Assembly: GCA_013041975.1 (NCBI GenBank)
Contig: JABDQZ010000146.1
Coordinates: 1 to 10,925, forward strand
Length of the DNA stretch: 10,925 nt
DNA from: Gammaproteobacteria bacterium
GTDB lineage: Bacteria; Pseudomonadota; Gammaproteobacteria; Chromatiales; Chromatiaceae
Direction: 5' to 3'
Shown: positions 1-6,513 of the stretch, in pieces
How the letters are laid out: the number at the start of each line of letters is the position of its first letter
How positions within the stretch are numbered: position 1 is the first letter of the stretch
The notes under the pieces: generated by a model
Databases searched by the model: none
Seen by the model: the letters and a program-made list of their open reading frames with translations, nothing else
What the model was told of the DNA's origin: nothing
Position numbers and translations under genes: made by a program

Positions 1-419
1 GCCCTGGCCAGTTCGAACACAAGCTCATTGCCCGGGCCAAAACCGAACTGTCACAGGCCGCATTATCCAATAACGTTATTCCTGCTCACAACGTGACGCT
101 GGACCTGAAAAATCCTTACCAGACTTACCAGGATGCCTCGCGTGCGCGCAACGAGTTTGGCTTCATGCGTATGTGGAGTATTTATCCCACCCAGATTCAG
201 GCCATCGTCGATGCGATGAAACCGGATTTTTCCGAACTTGAAGACGCACAGAATATTCTGATTAATGCCCAGGATGCCAACTGGGGTCCAATCCAGTACG
301 CCGGTGAACTGCATGACCGCGCTACCTACCGTTATTTCTGGGAACTGGTTCAACGTGCCCACTTTAGTGGTACCAAGTTAATGGACGAGGTAGAGAAACG
401 TTTTTTTGAAGCTTCGTAA
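1..419 (+). CDS. HpcH/HpaI aldolase/citrate lyase-type protein, C-terminal part
   Basis: This is the 3' end of a gene that begins before the window; the frame runs from base 3 and 138 codons are visible before TAA. The segment GFMRMWSIYPTQIQAIVDAM resembles the C-terminal part of CitE/HpcH-type lyases, where a glycine- and basic-rich turn is followed by an I(H/Y)PxQI motif and a helix leading to the C-terminal cap. That family cleaves or forms C-C bonds in acyl-CoA or 2-keto acid substrates, usually with a divalent metal. The metal-binding Glu/Asp and the substrate Arg lie upstream of the window, so neither substrate nor activity can be judged. The tail (GELHDRATYRYFWELVQRA) is longer than in minimal CitE proteins. 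A strong terminator follows directly, so this gene ends its transcript. The family call is moderate; the reading frame itself is certain. Confidence 0.6.
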   Translation, partial: PGQFEHKLIARAKTELSQAALSNNVIPAHNVTLDLKNPYQTYQDASRARNEFGFMRMWSIYPTQIQAIVDAMKPDFSELEDAQNILINAQDANWGPIQYAGELHDRATYRYFWELVQRAHFSGTKLMDEVEKRFFEAS

Positions 420-432
420 CACGTAGGCTTCA

Positions 433-490
433 GGGATTAAGCCAGGGGTCCTCCAGGCTGAACAATGGCTTAATCCCGTTTTTTTATTTT
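433..490 (+). terminator. Rho-independent terminator after the aldolase-like gene
   Basis: A perfect 12-bp stem is formed by GGGATTAAGCCA (433-444) and TGGCTTAATCCC (466-477), with a 21-base loop. A T-rich run (from 479) follows. It starts 14 bases after the stop codon and insulates the FKBP gene downstream. Confidence 0.9.
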
Positions 491-547
491 TTACCTTCTG
501 CCTGATTCCTTTTACAATTTCCGTAAAATTTACTGTCGGGAATTGTC

Positions 548-1234
548 ATGTCCAAATTGTTTTATTTTCTGTTTTTATCGGGTTTTCTTGTTTCTTCGAG
601 TCCTGTCTATGCAGACAAGGGTAAGGAAAAAACCTCTTTTGAATCCCGTTATGCTTACACTATGGGCTATCGCATGGGCCAGTCTCTAAAAGCACAAGGC
701 ATCGATAATCTTGATACAACAGCTTTCAATAAGGGACTGGGCGATGCCCTCAAAGGTACTGAGCCAAGTTTAGATAACCTTGAAATGAACGATGCTATGG
801 TCTCCTATCCTGAACATGTTAAACGATTGCGTAAACAGGATGCCAGGGGCAACCTGGCACAAGCCAATGCCTTCCTGGCAGAGAATGCGACCAAAGAGGG
901 TGTCAGCAAAATGCGTTCCGGTTTGCAGTATGAAGTGCTGAAGCAGGGTACAGGAAAGCAGCCTTCAATGAATGATACCGTTAAGGTCGATTATCATGGC
1001 ACTTTCATTAATGGTGATGTGTTTGATAGCTCAATGGCCAGAGGAGAAGCAACCGAATTCAATCTGGAGAGGGTCATCCCCGGTTTTCGTGAAGCACTGA
1101 CCAATATGCATGTAGGTGAGAAGTGGAAAATCTATGTGCCGCCTGCCCTGGGGTATGGACCCAGAGGCGTTCCCGGCTCTATTGGGGCTAACGAATTAAT
1201 CATCTTTGAAATTGAGCTGCTGGAGATTCTTTAA
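548..1234 (+). CDS. Exported FKBP-type peptidyl-prolyl cis-trans isomerase (FkpA/Mip-like)
   Basis: The 228-residue protein is a probable periplasmic foldase that isomerises X-Pro bonds. Residues 1-22 form a signal peptide with a likely cut after VYA. Residues 32-125 are a helical FKBP_N-type segment, which in Mip and FkpA dimerises and gives chaperone activity. Residues about 138-228 are the FKBP catalytic domain. The pocket residues visible are Tyr149 (VDYHG), Phe159-Asp160 (VFDSS), Phe171, Val176-Ile177 (VIPGF) and Tyr203 (LGYG). The tryptophan usual at the floor of the pocket is Phe180 here, which may lower activity. The domain ends in the typical IIFEIELLEIL strand. There is no lipobox cysteine, so it should be soluble. 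The start is supported by the signal peptide; the ribosome site (GGGA, about 6 bases upstream) is weak. It appears to be transcribed alone. Confidence 0.93.
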   Translation: MSKLFYFLFLSGFLVSSSPVYADKGKEKTSFESRYAYTMGYRMGQSLKAQGIDNLDTTAFNKGLGDALKGTEPSLDNLEMNDAMVSYPEHVKRLRKQDARGNLAQANAFLAENATKEGVSKMRSGLQYEVLKQGTGKQPSMNDTVKVDYHGTFINGDVFDSSMARGEATEFNLERVIPGFREALTNMHVGEKWKIYVPPALGYGPRGVPGSIGANELIIFEIELLEIL

Positions 1235-1243
1235 TCAGCAAAT

Positions 1244-1278
1244 TAGCCCTACAGTGTGGGAAAGTAGAAGTAGGGCTA
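1244..1278 (+). terminator. Hairpin after the FKBP gene, weak or rho-assisted terminator
   Basis: TAGCCCTAC (1244-1252) and GTAGGGCTA (1270-1278) form a perfect 9-bp stem with a 17-base loop, starting 10 bases after the FKBP stop codon. No T-run follows on either strand, so it is not a classical intrinsic terminator. It may protect the 3' end of the mRNA. An 8-bp palindrome (GGTATACC, 1281-1288) lies just beyond. Confidence 0.45.
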
Positions 1279-1383
1279 TTGGTATACCGGAAGAAAAAAA
1301 TAAGTAATCTATTATTTTTGATGTGAAGTATGATGTTTGTGGTTGATGATAAAAACCAATTTTCGTGAATTGCGAGGAATCTT

Positions 1384-3339
1384 ATGCTAGTTAAACCGAA
1401 GTTCAAGCAAAAGAGCTTTCTTATTTTGCTTGCAGTGCCAGTTATCATTATTACATCTATCTTAGTGGTCCTGGGAAGTTTACATAGTGTTAGAAAGGTT
1501 ACTGATAATGCGGATCAATTAGTGACATTACAAATCCCCGAATTACGCACAATTTCTGAACTACAAAGTGTTTTAAATCGTCAGTTAATCATTCTTCATG
1601 GATATTATGCCACCACGGATGCTCCAGACGCTTTTGAGGAAAAGCGCCTGGATGAGTCCTTTAAGTCTAATTTGAAAACATTGGTCGATATTGGTCAACA
1701 TGCTGCTGATGGAAAGCTTCTTGTCAGTTATGTTGAAAACTACAAAAAGTCAGCAGAAAACTTTCACAATGAGATGCAAAAGGGTAGAGGACGGGATTGG
1801 GATATATTACGTGAACATCTTGCAGAAGCATCTGCTTACGCTCAGCAGGCAAATACTGAACTTACCGATTGGAACCAGAAAGTACGCAACCGCCTGGCCC
1901 AAGGTAGCTCCCAGACGCAGAAAGAGGTTGAGAACCTCAATAAAATTCAAATAACATTCAATATCGCTATGGTGCTGGTAGCAGGTTTATTATTGATCAT
2001 CATTTACTTTCGAATGAGAGACCAGGGAAAATTATTCCATAGTGCGCATTTCGAGCCTCTCACTGATCTTCCTAACAGGCGTAGTCTTCAATTGTGGTCT
2101 GAAAGGCTTGTTGATCAGCATAATTCCACTAATCCTTTTTATGTGGCATGGCTCACACTCGATCGCCTTGGCCTGATCAGTGGAACCTATGGTCATATCC
2201 AGGGTGATGCTTTAATTAATAAGTTTTCCAGATCGTTAGAAAAAATCCTGGATTACTGCCAGGTTGATATATACCTCTTCAGTATAGGTAGCTCTAACTG
2301 GGTGATGGTTATCAAGGATGCTGAAGATGATAACCTCATTAAACAGATTATCGCGCAAATAGAAAAGCTGACGAGCAAGCCCTTCAACCTGGAAGAAAGG
2401 GATTATAACATTTCGTGCAGTATCGGAATTTCCAAAACGCTTACCCATGAGAAAGACATTCAAGTATTACTCAGGAATGCTGATATGGCTCGACGCTCAG
2501 TGTTAGACGATGGAGGCAATAATCATCGTTTCTATGAGCCAGAGATGACAGACTCAGCTGAAAAGCTACTGTCCGTGGAAAATGACTTGCGTAACGCCCT
2601 GGAGAAAGAGGAGTTTGAGCTTTATTATCAGCCAAAATTATCAAAGCAGGGTGAGCAGATTCTCAGTGCCGAAGCGCTAATCCGCTGGCATAGTAATGGC
2701 AAGATAATTTCGCCCGGGATCTTTATCCCGGTTGCAGAAAAAACCGGTTTGGTCAATCCCATTGGAGATTGGGTGCTGCGTCAGGCATGCACGCAATGGG
2801 TTGAGTGGCAACGAGCGGGGTATGCTGTACCTTCAGTCGCAGTTAATATATCGGCTCAACAATTCCAGTTAAAATCTTTTATCAATACTGTAAAAGCGGT
2901 TGTGGCAGAAACTGGCATACCGCCAGAAAAACTGGAACTTGAAATTACTGAAGAAGCTGCCAGTGCTCGTCCAGACCTGGTTGTGAGTGTCATGGATGAC
3001 CTTAAAGAGATTGGTGTGTCTCTGGCAATTGACGACTTTGGCACCGGCTATTCATCTCTGGCGTATCTAAAGCGTTTTCCCATTGATGTCATCAAAATCG
3101 ATCGTGCATTTATTAGTCAGTTACATATTTCAGAGCAGGACCGGGCAATAGCCAAGTTGATTATTGAAATGTCTCATCAGCTAGGCTTCAAGGTGGTCGC
3201 TGAAGGAGTTGAAAACCATGAACAGTTACAGATATTACAAAGTATGGATTGCGACTTGCTTCAGGGATTCTTTTTTAGCCGACCTCTTAAAGTAGCTGAC
3301 TATCTGGATTACCTTTCCGAGATGGCAAGCAAACACTGA
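1384..3339 (+). CDS. Membrane c-di-GMP phosphodiesterase with degenerate GGDEF and intact EAL domain
   Basis: The 651-residue inner-membrane protein probably hydrolyses cyclic di-GMP in response to a periplasmic signal. Two membrane segments (about 11-32 and 189-209) enclose a helical periplasmic sensor of about 155 residues with no recognisable ligand motif. A GGDEF domain follows (about 219-395, starting EPLTDLPNRR), but its signature is replaced by IGSSNW near 301-306, so diguanylate cyclase activity is not expected. The EAL domain (about 401-648) keeps its catalytic set: E430-A-L, N488, E520 (EITE), D550-D551 (DDFGTGYSSL), K571 (VIKID), E607 (VVAEGVE) and Q627 (LLQG). The GGDEF remnant probably acts as a regulatory module. 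The start is fixed by GAGGA at 1374-1378, five bases before ATG. It stands alone, between the FKBP gene and the DUF6502 gene. The target pathway cannot be told from the sequence. Confidence 0.93.
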   Translation: MLVKPKFKQKSFLILLAVPVIIITSILVVLGSLHSVRKVTDNADQLVTLQIPELRTISELQSVLNRQLIILHGYYATTDAPDAFEEKRLDESFKSNLKTLVDIGQHAADGKLLVSYVENYKKSAENFHNEMQKGRGRDWDILREHLAEASAYAQQANTELTDWNQKVRNRLAQGSSQTQKEVENLNKIQITFNIAMVLVAGLLLIIIYFRMRDQGKLFHSAHFEPLTDLPNRRSLQLWSERLVDQHNSTNPFYVAWLTLDRLGLISGTYGHIQGDALINKFSRSLEKILDYCQVDIYLFSIGSSNWVMVIKDAEDDNLIKQIIAQIEKLTSKPFNLEERDYNISCSIGISKTLTHEKDIQVLLRNADMARRSVLDDGGNNHRFYEPEMTDSAEKLLSVENDLRNALEKEEFELYYQPKLSKQGEQILSAEALIRWHSNGKIISPGIFIPVAEKTGLVNPIGDWVLRQACTQWVEWQRAGYAVPSVAVNISAQQFQLKSFINTVKAVVAETGIPPEKLELEITEEAASARPDLVVSVMDDLKEIGVSLAIDDFGTGYSSLAYLKRFPIDVIKIDRAFISQLHISEQDRAIAKLIIEMSHQLGFKVVAEGVENHEQLQILQSMDCDLLQGFFFSRPLKVADYLDYLSEMASKH

Positions 3340-3488
3340 CCTGCTTCTTTTTATTGTTGTTTTCGATTCATCATTCAATTCCAGGCTTAATTGTGAACCA
3401 GTGATTTTTTAGTTAAAAAAGACATAATTATTTTTACTGTAAAGTACTTAATAGCGAGTTCAGATATTTAAAACTAAGCTTAAAAAGT

Positions 3489-3517
3489 GTAAAAATTTCC
3501 CATTTTTCTGTTATGAT
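3489..3517 (+). promoter_or_regulatory. Extended -10 promoter immediately before the DUF6502 start
   Basis: TGTTATGAT (3509-3517) is a full match to an extended -10 element (TGnTATnnT type). The -35 region 17 bases upstream (3489-3494, GTAAAA) is poor, as is common for extended -10 promoters. Transcription from here would begin at or within a few bases of the ATG at 3526, giving a leaderless or nearly leaderless mRNA. The rest of the gap, 3340-3488, is AT-rich with no convincing terminator or RNA. Confidence 0.45.
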
Positions 3518-3525
3518 TAAAGATC

Positions 3526-4359
3526 ATGGTTGATCAAGTATCGAAAAATCCCTCTCTAGTTTTGGCTGTTACACGTCGTATTTTCAGACCCATAGCCCGC
3601 TTTTTGCTCGCCAATGGTGTGACTTTGCCAGCGATACACGAAATGGTTAAACAGGTGTTGGTTGAAGTGGCGGTGTCTGATTTTCCGGTGAAGGGTAAAG
3701 CAACAACGGATAGCCGAATCAGTGTGTTTACAGGTGTTCATCGAAAAGATGTAAAACGGTTACGTAACACCGGCTGCGAAGCTGAGATTGTACCCAAGGC
3801 CGTTTCTCTTGGAAGTCAGATTGTTAATGTCTGGATGACAGAAAAAAAATGGTTGAGTAGGGATAAAAAGCCACTGGATTTGCCCAGGTCATCTCCCCGA
3901 AAAGGGATGAAAAGTTTTGAATTACTGGTTGAATCCATCAGCAAGGATGTTCGCTCAAGGTCGGTGTTGGATGAACTGCTCAGGTCTGGGGCCGTTGAAG
4001 TCATTGATGACTACGTCTACCTGAAAACGGAAGCTTTTATACCCAAAGAAGGGTTAGAGGAATCGCTGTATTATCTCGGTCGTGGTATCAGTAGCCATCT
4101 TAATGCGGCAATTAGTAATGTTCAGGGTGAGGAGCAGCCTTTCTTTGACCGCATGGTTCATTATGATTCAATACCTTCTCACGTGGTCAAGCAGTTAGAT
4201 GAGTATTCTGGCAAACAGGCAATGGAGTTTTTGAAAAACGTTAACCGGTCAGCGAAAAAACAATCTCGAAAATCTGCTGAAGACCTGGAGCAGATGACAG
4301 TCGGTGTCTATATCTACCATACACCACTAAAGCAGCCCCGGGATGAAACTGAAAAATGA
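3526..4359 (+). CDS. DUF6502 family protein
   Basis: The 277-residue protein has no signal peptide or membrane segment and should be cytoplasmic. It matches my knowledge of DUF6502. The N-terminal part has an RRIFRPIARFLL helix, then GVTLPAIHEMVKQVLVEVA, then TDSRISVFTGVHRKDVKRLR (residues 61-80), which reads like a helix-turn-helix. The middle and C-terminal parts are helical and end in a basic then acidic tail. A DNA-binding regulatory role is plausible but not shown for this family. The ATG at 3526 has no clear ribosome site; the conserved helices begin within the first 20 residues, so a later start is unlikely. The gene overlaps the next by four bases (ATGA, 4356-4359), so the two are translationally coupled. 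In my recollection, DUF6502 genes often precede DUF5666 genes, which supports the pairing. Confidence 0.85.
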   Translation: MVDQVSKNPSLVLAVTRRIFRPIARFLLANGVTLPAIHEMVKQVLVEVAVSDFPVKGKATTDSRISVFTGVHRKDVKRLRNTGCEAEIVPKAVSLGSQIVNVWMTEKKWLSRDKKPLDLPRSSPRKGMKSFELLVESISKDVRSRSVLDELLRSGAVEVIDDYVYLKTEAFIPKEGLEESLYYLGRGISSHLNAAISNVQGEEQPFFDRMVHYDSIPSHVVKQLDEYSGKQAMEFLKNVNRSAKKQSRKSAEDLEQMTVGVYIYHTPLKQPRDETEK

Positions 4360-5834
4360 ATTATGCCAGCTGGAAACGAATTGAAATTGCGGGTATTTGC
4401 CTGATATCCATGGTGTTTTCAGGGGTGTTGGCAGCCAATCCCTGTGCATTGTCTCATTTGAAACCTTTCCAGGAAGGTATCGGTGGTACGGGCAAGCAAC
4501 CTGTCAGGCAAGAGGGCATTGGTGGTACTGGTCATTCCGGTCCTCTTGATGGTATTGGAGGGACGGGACGTAGTGAAGGTCTGGGTGGTACTGGTGCACC
4601 TGCAATTACCCAGGAGATGACGGTCGTTGGCGTTATTACAGGTTTTGCCAGTGTCTGTGTTAACGGCCTTGAAATTCATTTTGATGATTCAACTCAAGTT
4701 GTCATTGATAATAAGATAACTGATCTGGAGCTATTGAGAATCGGCCAAATTGCCCAGGTGGAAATTGATAAAATACAGGGAAGACTGACAGCCAGTGCCA
4801 TGCAGATTCGCCATGAGGTGGTTGGGGCTGTAGAAGCAATAGAAAAAAATACAGGTGTGGCATATGTAGCCGGACAACGCATACGAATCAGTCGTGGGAC
4901 TGCCGGTATTGACATCAATGAATTATCTCGGGGTGATAATGTCAGGGTCAGCGGCTTCAGGCTGGAGCGCAATGCCGTTCTTGTCACTCGCATAGAACAG
5001 GCGGAAGAAGATGTGATGTCTCGTTCACACTCAACCGCTAGTAGTGAGTTGCCAGGTAAAGTGGCTTCATTGCAGGGTGTTGTTGAGCATGTCGATAATT
5101 CGGGCGTACGTTTGTTTGGTTGGCCAAAAATAGCTTTATCGGAAAAAGTACTACGGCCGGAGGTTGGGGATCTCGTACATCTTGTTTTTGATCATCGCAC
5201 AGACAAACAACCCGATGTTATCGGAATTGAAAAAATTGAGCTGGATGAAATACATGCACGTGCCGGATACCCGGAAATAGATTATGAGGTTGTCGAGACA
5301 AATGAACGTGAAAAACAAGAAGACTCTGATGAACGTTATGAAGAAAATCAGGAAGAGTCCACTGAAGAGCCTGAATATGATGAGGTAGATTCCGAGACTG
5401 AGGAGCAAGAAAAATCCGATGAACTTGAAAATCCGGAAGAGGACTCATCTGAAACGTCTGGAGACGAAAAGATAGAGTTGCCAGAAACATCAGAATTGGA
5501 AGTTTCAGATGACGAATCGCCTGAGGCTCCAGAGTATGAAGCACAGGAGCTACCCGAAACCCCGGAGTACGAATTGCCCGAGATTCCAGAGTATGAAACT
5601 CCGGAGTATGAAGCACCGGAGCTACCTGAAACTCCGGAGTACGAATTGCCCGAGATTCCGGAGTATGAAGTCCCGGAGCTACCTGAAACTCCGGAGTATG
5701 AATTGCCCGAGATCCCCGAGTATGAAGCCCCGGAGCTACCTGAAGCCCCGGAATATGAATTGCCCGAGATCCCAGAGTATGAAGAGTTGGAGTTACCTGA
5801 GGCTCCAGAATTACCTGAAGACGCTGAGCCATGA
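4356..5834 (+). CDS. Exported DUF5666-domain protein with GIGGTG repeats and acidic Pro-Glu-Tyr repeat tail
   Basis: The 492-residue protein starts at the ATGA overlap with the DUF6502 gene. Residues 1-26 form a signal peptide (likely cut after VLA). Residues 41-80 carry four spaced copies of GIGGTG (the last is GLGGTG). Three beta-rich segments then resemble DUF5666 domains: about 88-150 (MTVVGVITGFAS), 156-215 (VVGAVEAIEKNTG) and 236-297 (VASLQGVVEHVDNSG). From about 305 the chain becomes very acidic and low in complexity. Residues 391-492 are tandem repeats built from PEYELPEIPEYE. From residue 373 to the end there is no Lys or Arg. The repeat tail is probably extended and highly charged, perhaps a spacer or a metal/cation binder in the periplasm or at the surface. 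No catalytic motif is seen. The function is unknown. Partnership with DUF6502 is inferred from the overlap. Confidence 0.88.
   Translation: MNYASWKRIEIAGICLISMVFSGVLAANPCALSHLKPFQEGIGGTGKQPVRQEGIGGTGHSGPLDGIGGTGRSEGLGGTGAPAITQEMTVVGVITGFASVCVNGLEIHFDDSTQVVIDNKITDLELLRIGQIAQVEIDKIQGRLTASAMQIRHEVVGAVEAIEKNTGVAYVAGQRIRISRGTAGIDINELSRGDNVRVSGFRLERNAVLVTRIEQAEEDVMSRSHSTASSELPGKVASLQGVVEHVDNSGVRLFGWPKIALSEKVLRPEVGDLVHLVFDHRTDKQPDVIGIEKIELDEIHARAGYPEIDYEVVETNEREKQEDSDERYEENQEESTEEPEYDEVDSETEEQEKSDELENPEEDSSETSGDEKIELPETSELEVSDDESPEAPEYEAQELPETPEYELPEIPEYETPEYEAPELPETPEYELPEIPEYEVPELPETPEYELPEIPEYEAPELPEAPEYELPEIPEYEELELPEAPELPEDAEP
4474..4595 (+). repeat. GIGGTG-encoding short repeats
   Basis: Four copies of a six-codon motif (GIGGTG three times, then GLGGTG) lie at residues 41-46, 54-59, 66-71 and 75-80 of the DUF5666 protein. 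Spacers are 7, 6 and 3 residues, so this is a protein-level repeat rather than a strict DNA tandem array. Codon use differs between copies, which argues for selection on the peptide. Confidence 0.85.
5526..5831 (+). repeat. In-frame tandem repeats, 72- and 57-bp units
   Basis: Units in the 3' end of the DUF5666-type gene: 5526-5597 and 5598-5669 (24 codons each), 5670-5726 and 5727-5783 (19 codons each), then a degraded partial unit to 5831. The 19-codon core reads PELPETPEYELPEIPEYE after one variable residue; the longer units add an extra PEYE step. Copies are close at the DNA level, so the array probably expands and contracts by slippage or recombination. Confidence 0.9.
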
Positions 5835-6017
5835 GCATCTCCTTTGATATTTCAATGAAAAAAATTAGTTGTAGATAATTAACACCTGCCTTTTTTCGGT
5901 ATTAACCACTAATACATTCCTAATCGAAGAGCGGTCGCTTTTTGAGGAAAATTACTAAAAAATAACTTTGATTTTAATGTCTTTTTGATTTTGTGGTCTG
6001 GTTCACAGTCTGGCTAC
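5835..6017. other. Non-coding AT-rich upstream part of the fcc intergenic region
   Basis: This is the left part of the 311-base gap between the DUF5666-type gene and fccA. No open frame here is convincing. It holds a 17-bp inverted repeat with arms GTATTA (5899-5904) and TAATAC (5910-5915). A GC-rich spot, AGCGGTCGCT, precedes five Ts near 5930-5945; its stem would be too short for a confident terminator. The promoter and operator-like sites occupy the right part of the gap. Confidence 0.5.
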
Positions 6018-6045
6018 TTGACGTGGGAAAATTTCACACTATAAT
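6018..6045 (+). promoter_or_regulatory. Sigma70-type promoter of fccAB
   Basis: TTGACG (6018-6023) and TATAAT (6040-6045) are separated by 16 bases: a -35 with five of six consensus bases and a perfect -10. Transcription would start near 6052, leaving a leader of about 95 bases before fccA. The first copy of the 17-bp near-palindrome fills the spacer, so a bound regulator would block RNA polymerase. Confidence 0.75.
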
Positions 6046-6075
6046 TCAATTCACGTTTGAGGGAAAAATTCACAC
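6023..6075. promoter_or_regulatory. Two copies of a 17-bp near-palindromic operator-like element
   Basis: Copy 1 (6023-6039) fits GTGnGAAAnTTTCnCAC, a perfect inverted repeat with three free positions. Copy 2 (6059-6075) reads GAGGGAAAAATTCACAC and differs at two positions. The copies are 36 bp apart start to start. Copy 1 lies between the -35 and -10; copy 2 is just after the expected transcription start. That layout suits a repressor with two sites. I do not recognise the motif as belonging to a named regulator. Confidence 0.6.
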
Positions 6076-6104
6076 GAATTGACTCAGTCAGTTCTTACGC
6101 GAAG

Positions 6105-6118
6105 TTAAGAGCTCTTAA
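6105..6118. repeat. Perfect 14-bp palindrome in the fccA leader
   Basis: TTAAGAGCTCTTAA reads the same on both strands. It lies in the expected 5' leader of fccAB, 27 bases before the fccA start codon. It could be a protein site; as RNA it cannot form a good hairpin because there is no loop. Confidence 0.5.
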
Positions 6119-6145
6119 AAGTATCTTTGGTATTCAGGAGTGATC

Positions 6146-6502
6146 ATGTATCAGTCAAAAAAAGTAATTATGGTTGCAGCACTTTTTACGGTGTGGTCTC
6201 AGTTTTCTTTTGCAGAAGACACAACAATTAATCGTTTACTGGCATCTCAATGTGCACAGTGTCACGGAACCTATGGCATGGCTGTAGGAGAGATGGATGG
6301 CCTAAATGACGAAAGTTATAAGGACTTAGTTGAGGATCTCAATGATATGCGAGGTGAGGATTCACTTGAAAATATTATGGATCATCAAGCAATGGGATAT
6401 ACCCAGGAACAAATCGAAAGAATAGCCAGGTTCTATGATTCTTTAAAGGTAACAGACTTGCAGGAGTCTGAAGATGAAGAAGAACAGGAAGAGGATAAAT
6501 AG
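6146..6502 (+). CDS. fccA: Monoheme cytochrome c subunit of flavocytochrome c sulfide dehydrogenase
   Basis: The 118-residue periplasmic cytochrome should accept electrons from the FccB flavin during sulfide oxidation. Residues 1-23 form a signal peptide (cut after SFA). The heme site is CAQCH (C36, C39, H40). The distal ligand is probably Met78 in ENIMDHQAMGYTQEQI, aligned to the IMGRIAKGYS segment of known FccA proteins. There is only one CxxCH, so this is the short monoheme form rather than the diheme form of Allochromatium. After the cytochrome fold ends (about 103), a strongly acidic tail (ESEDEEEQEEDK) follows, unusual for the family as I know it. The ATG at 6146 is preferred over an in-frame GTG at 6140 because AGGAG (6136-6140) sits five bases before the ATG and overlaps the GTG. 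fccB starts 11 bases after the stop codon. Confidence 0.87.
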   Translation: MYQSKKVIMVAALFTVWSQFSFAEDTTINRLLASQCAQCHGTYGMAVGEMDGLNDESYKDLVEDLNDMRGEDSLENIMDHQAMGYTQEQIERIARFYDSLKVTDLQESEDEEEQEEDK

Positions 6503-6513
6503 GGGATAAGAAA

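Noticed and set aside
63..362. 99-codon minus-strand frame at the left edge
   Set aside because: It is antisense to the aldolase-like gene and shows no family features.
5526..5831. CRISPR array
   Set aside because: The repeats are contiguous, in-frame and encode a regular peptide. There are no unique spacers.
5218..5838. 206-codon open frame on the minus strand
   Set aside because: It is the mirror of the repeat-rich 3' part of the DUF5666-type gene. Glu/Pro codons avoid stops on the other strand, and the peptide is itself a meaningless repeat with no signal or ribosome site.
5509..5847. 112-codon plus-strand frame over the same repeats
   Set aside because: Same cause: shifted reading of the tandem repeat. 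The real frame has a signal peptide, domains and continuous coding.
5930..5945. Terminator after the DUF5666-type gene
   Set aside because: The AGCGGTCGCT stem would leave too small a loop and too few base pairs, although Ts follow.
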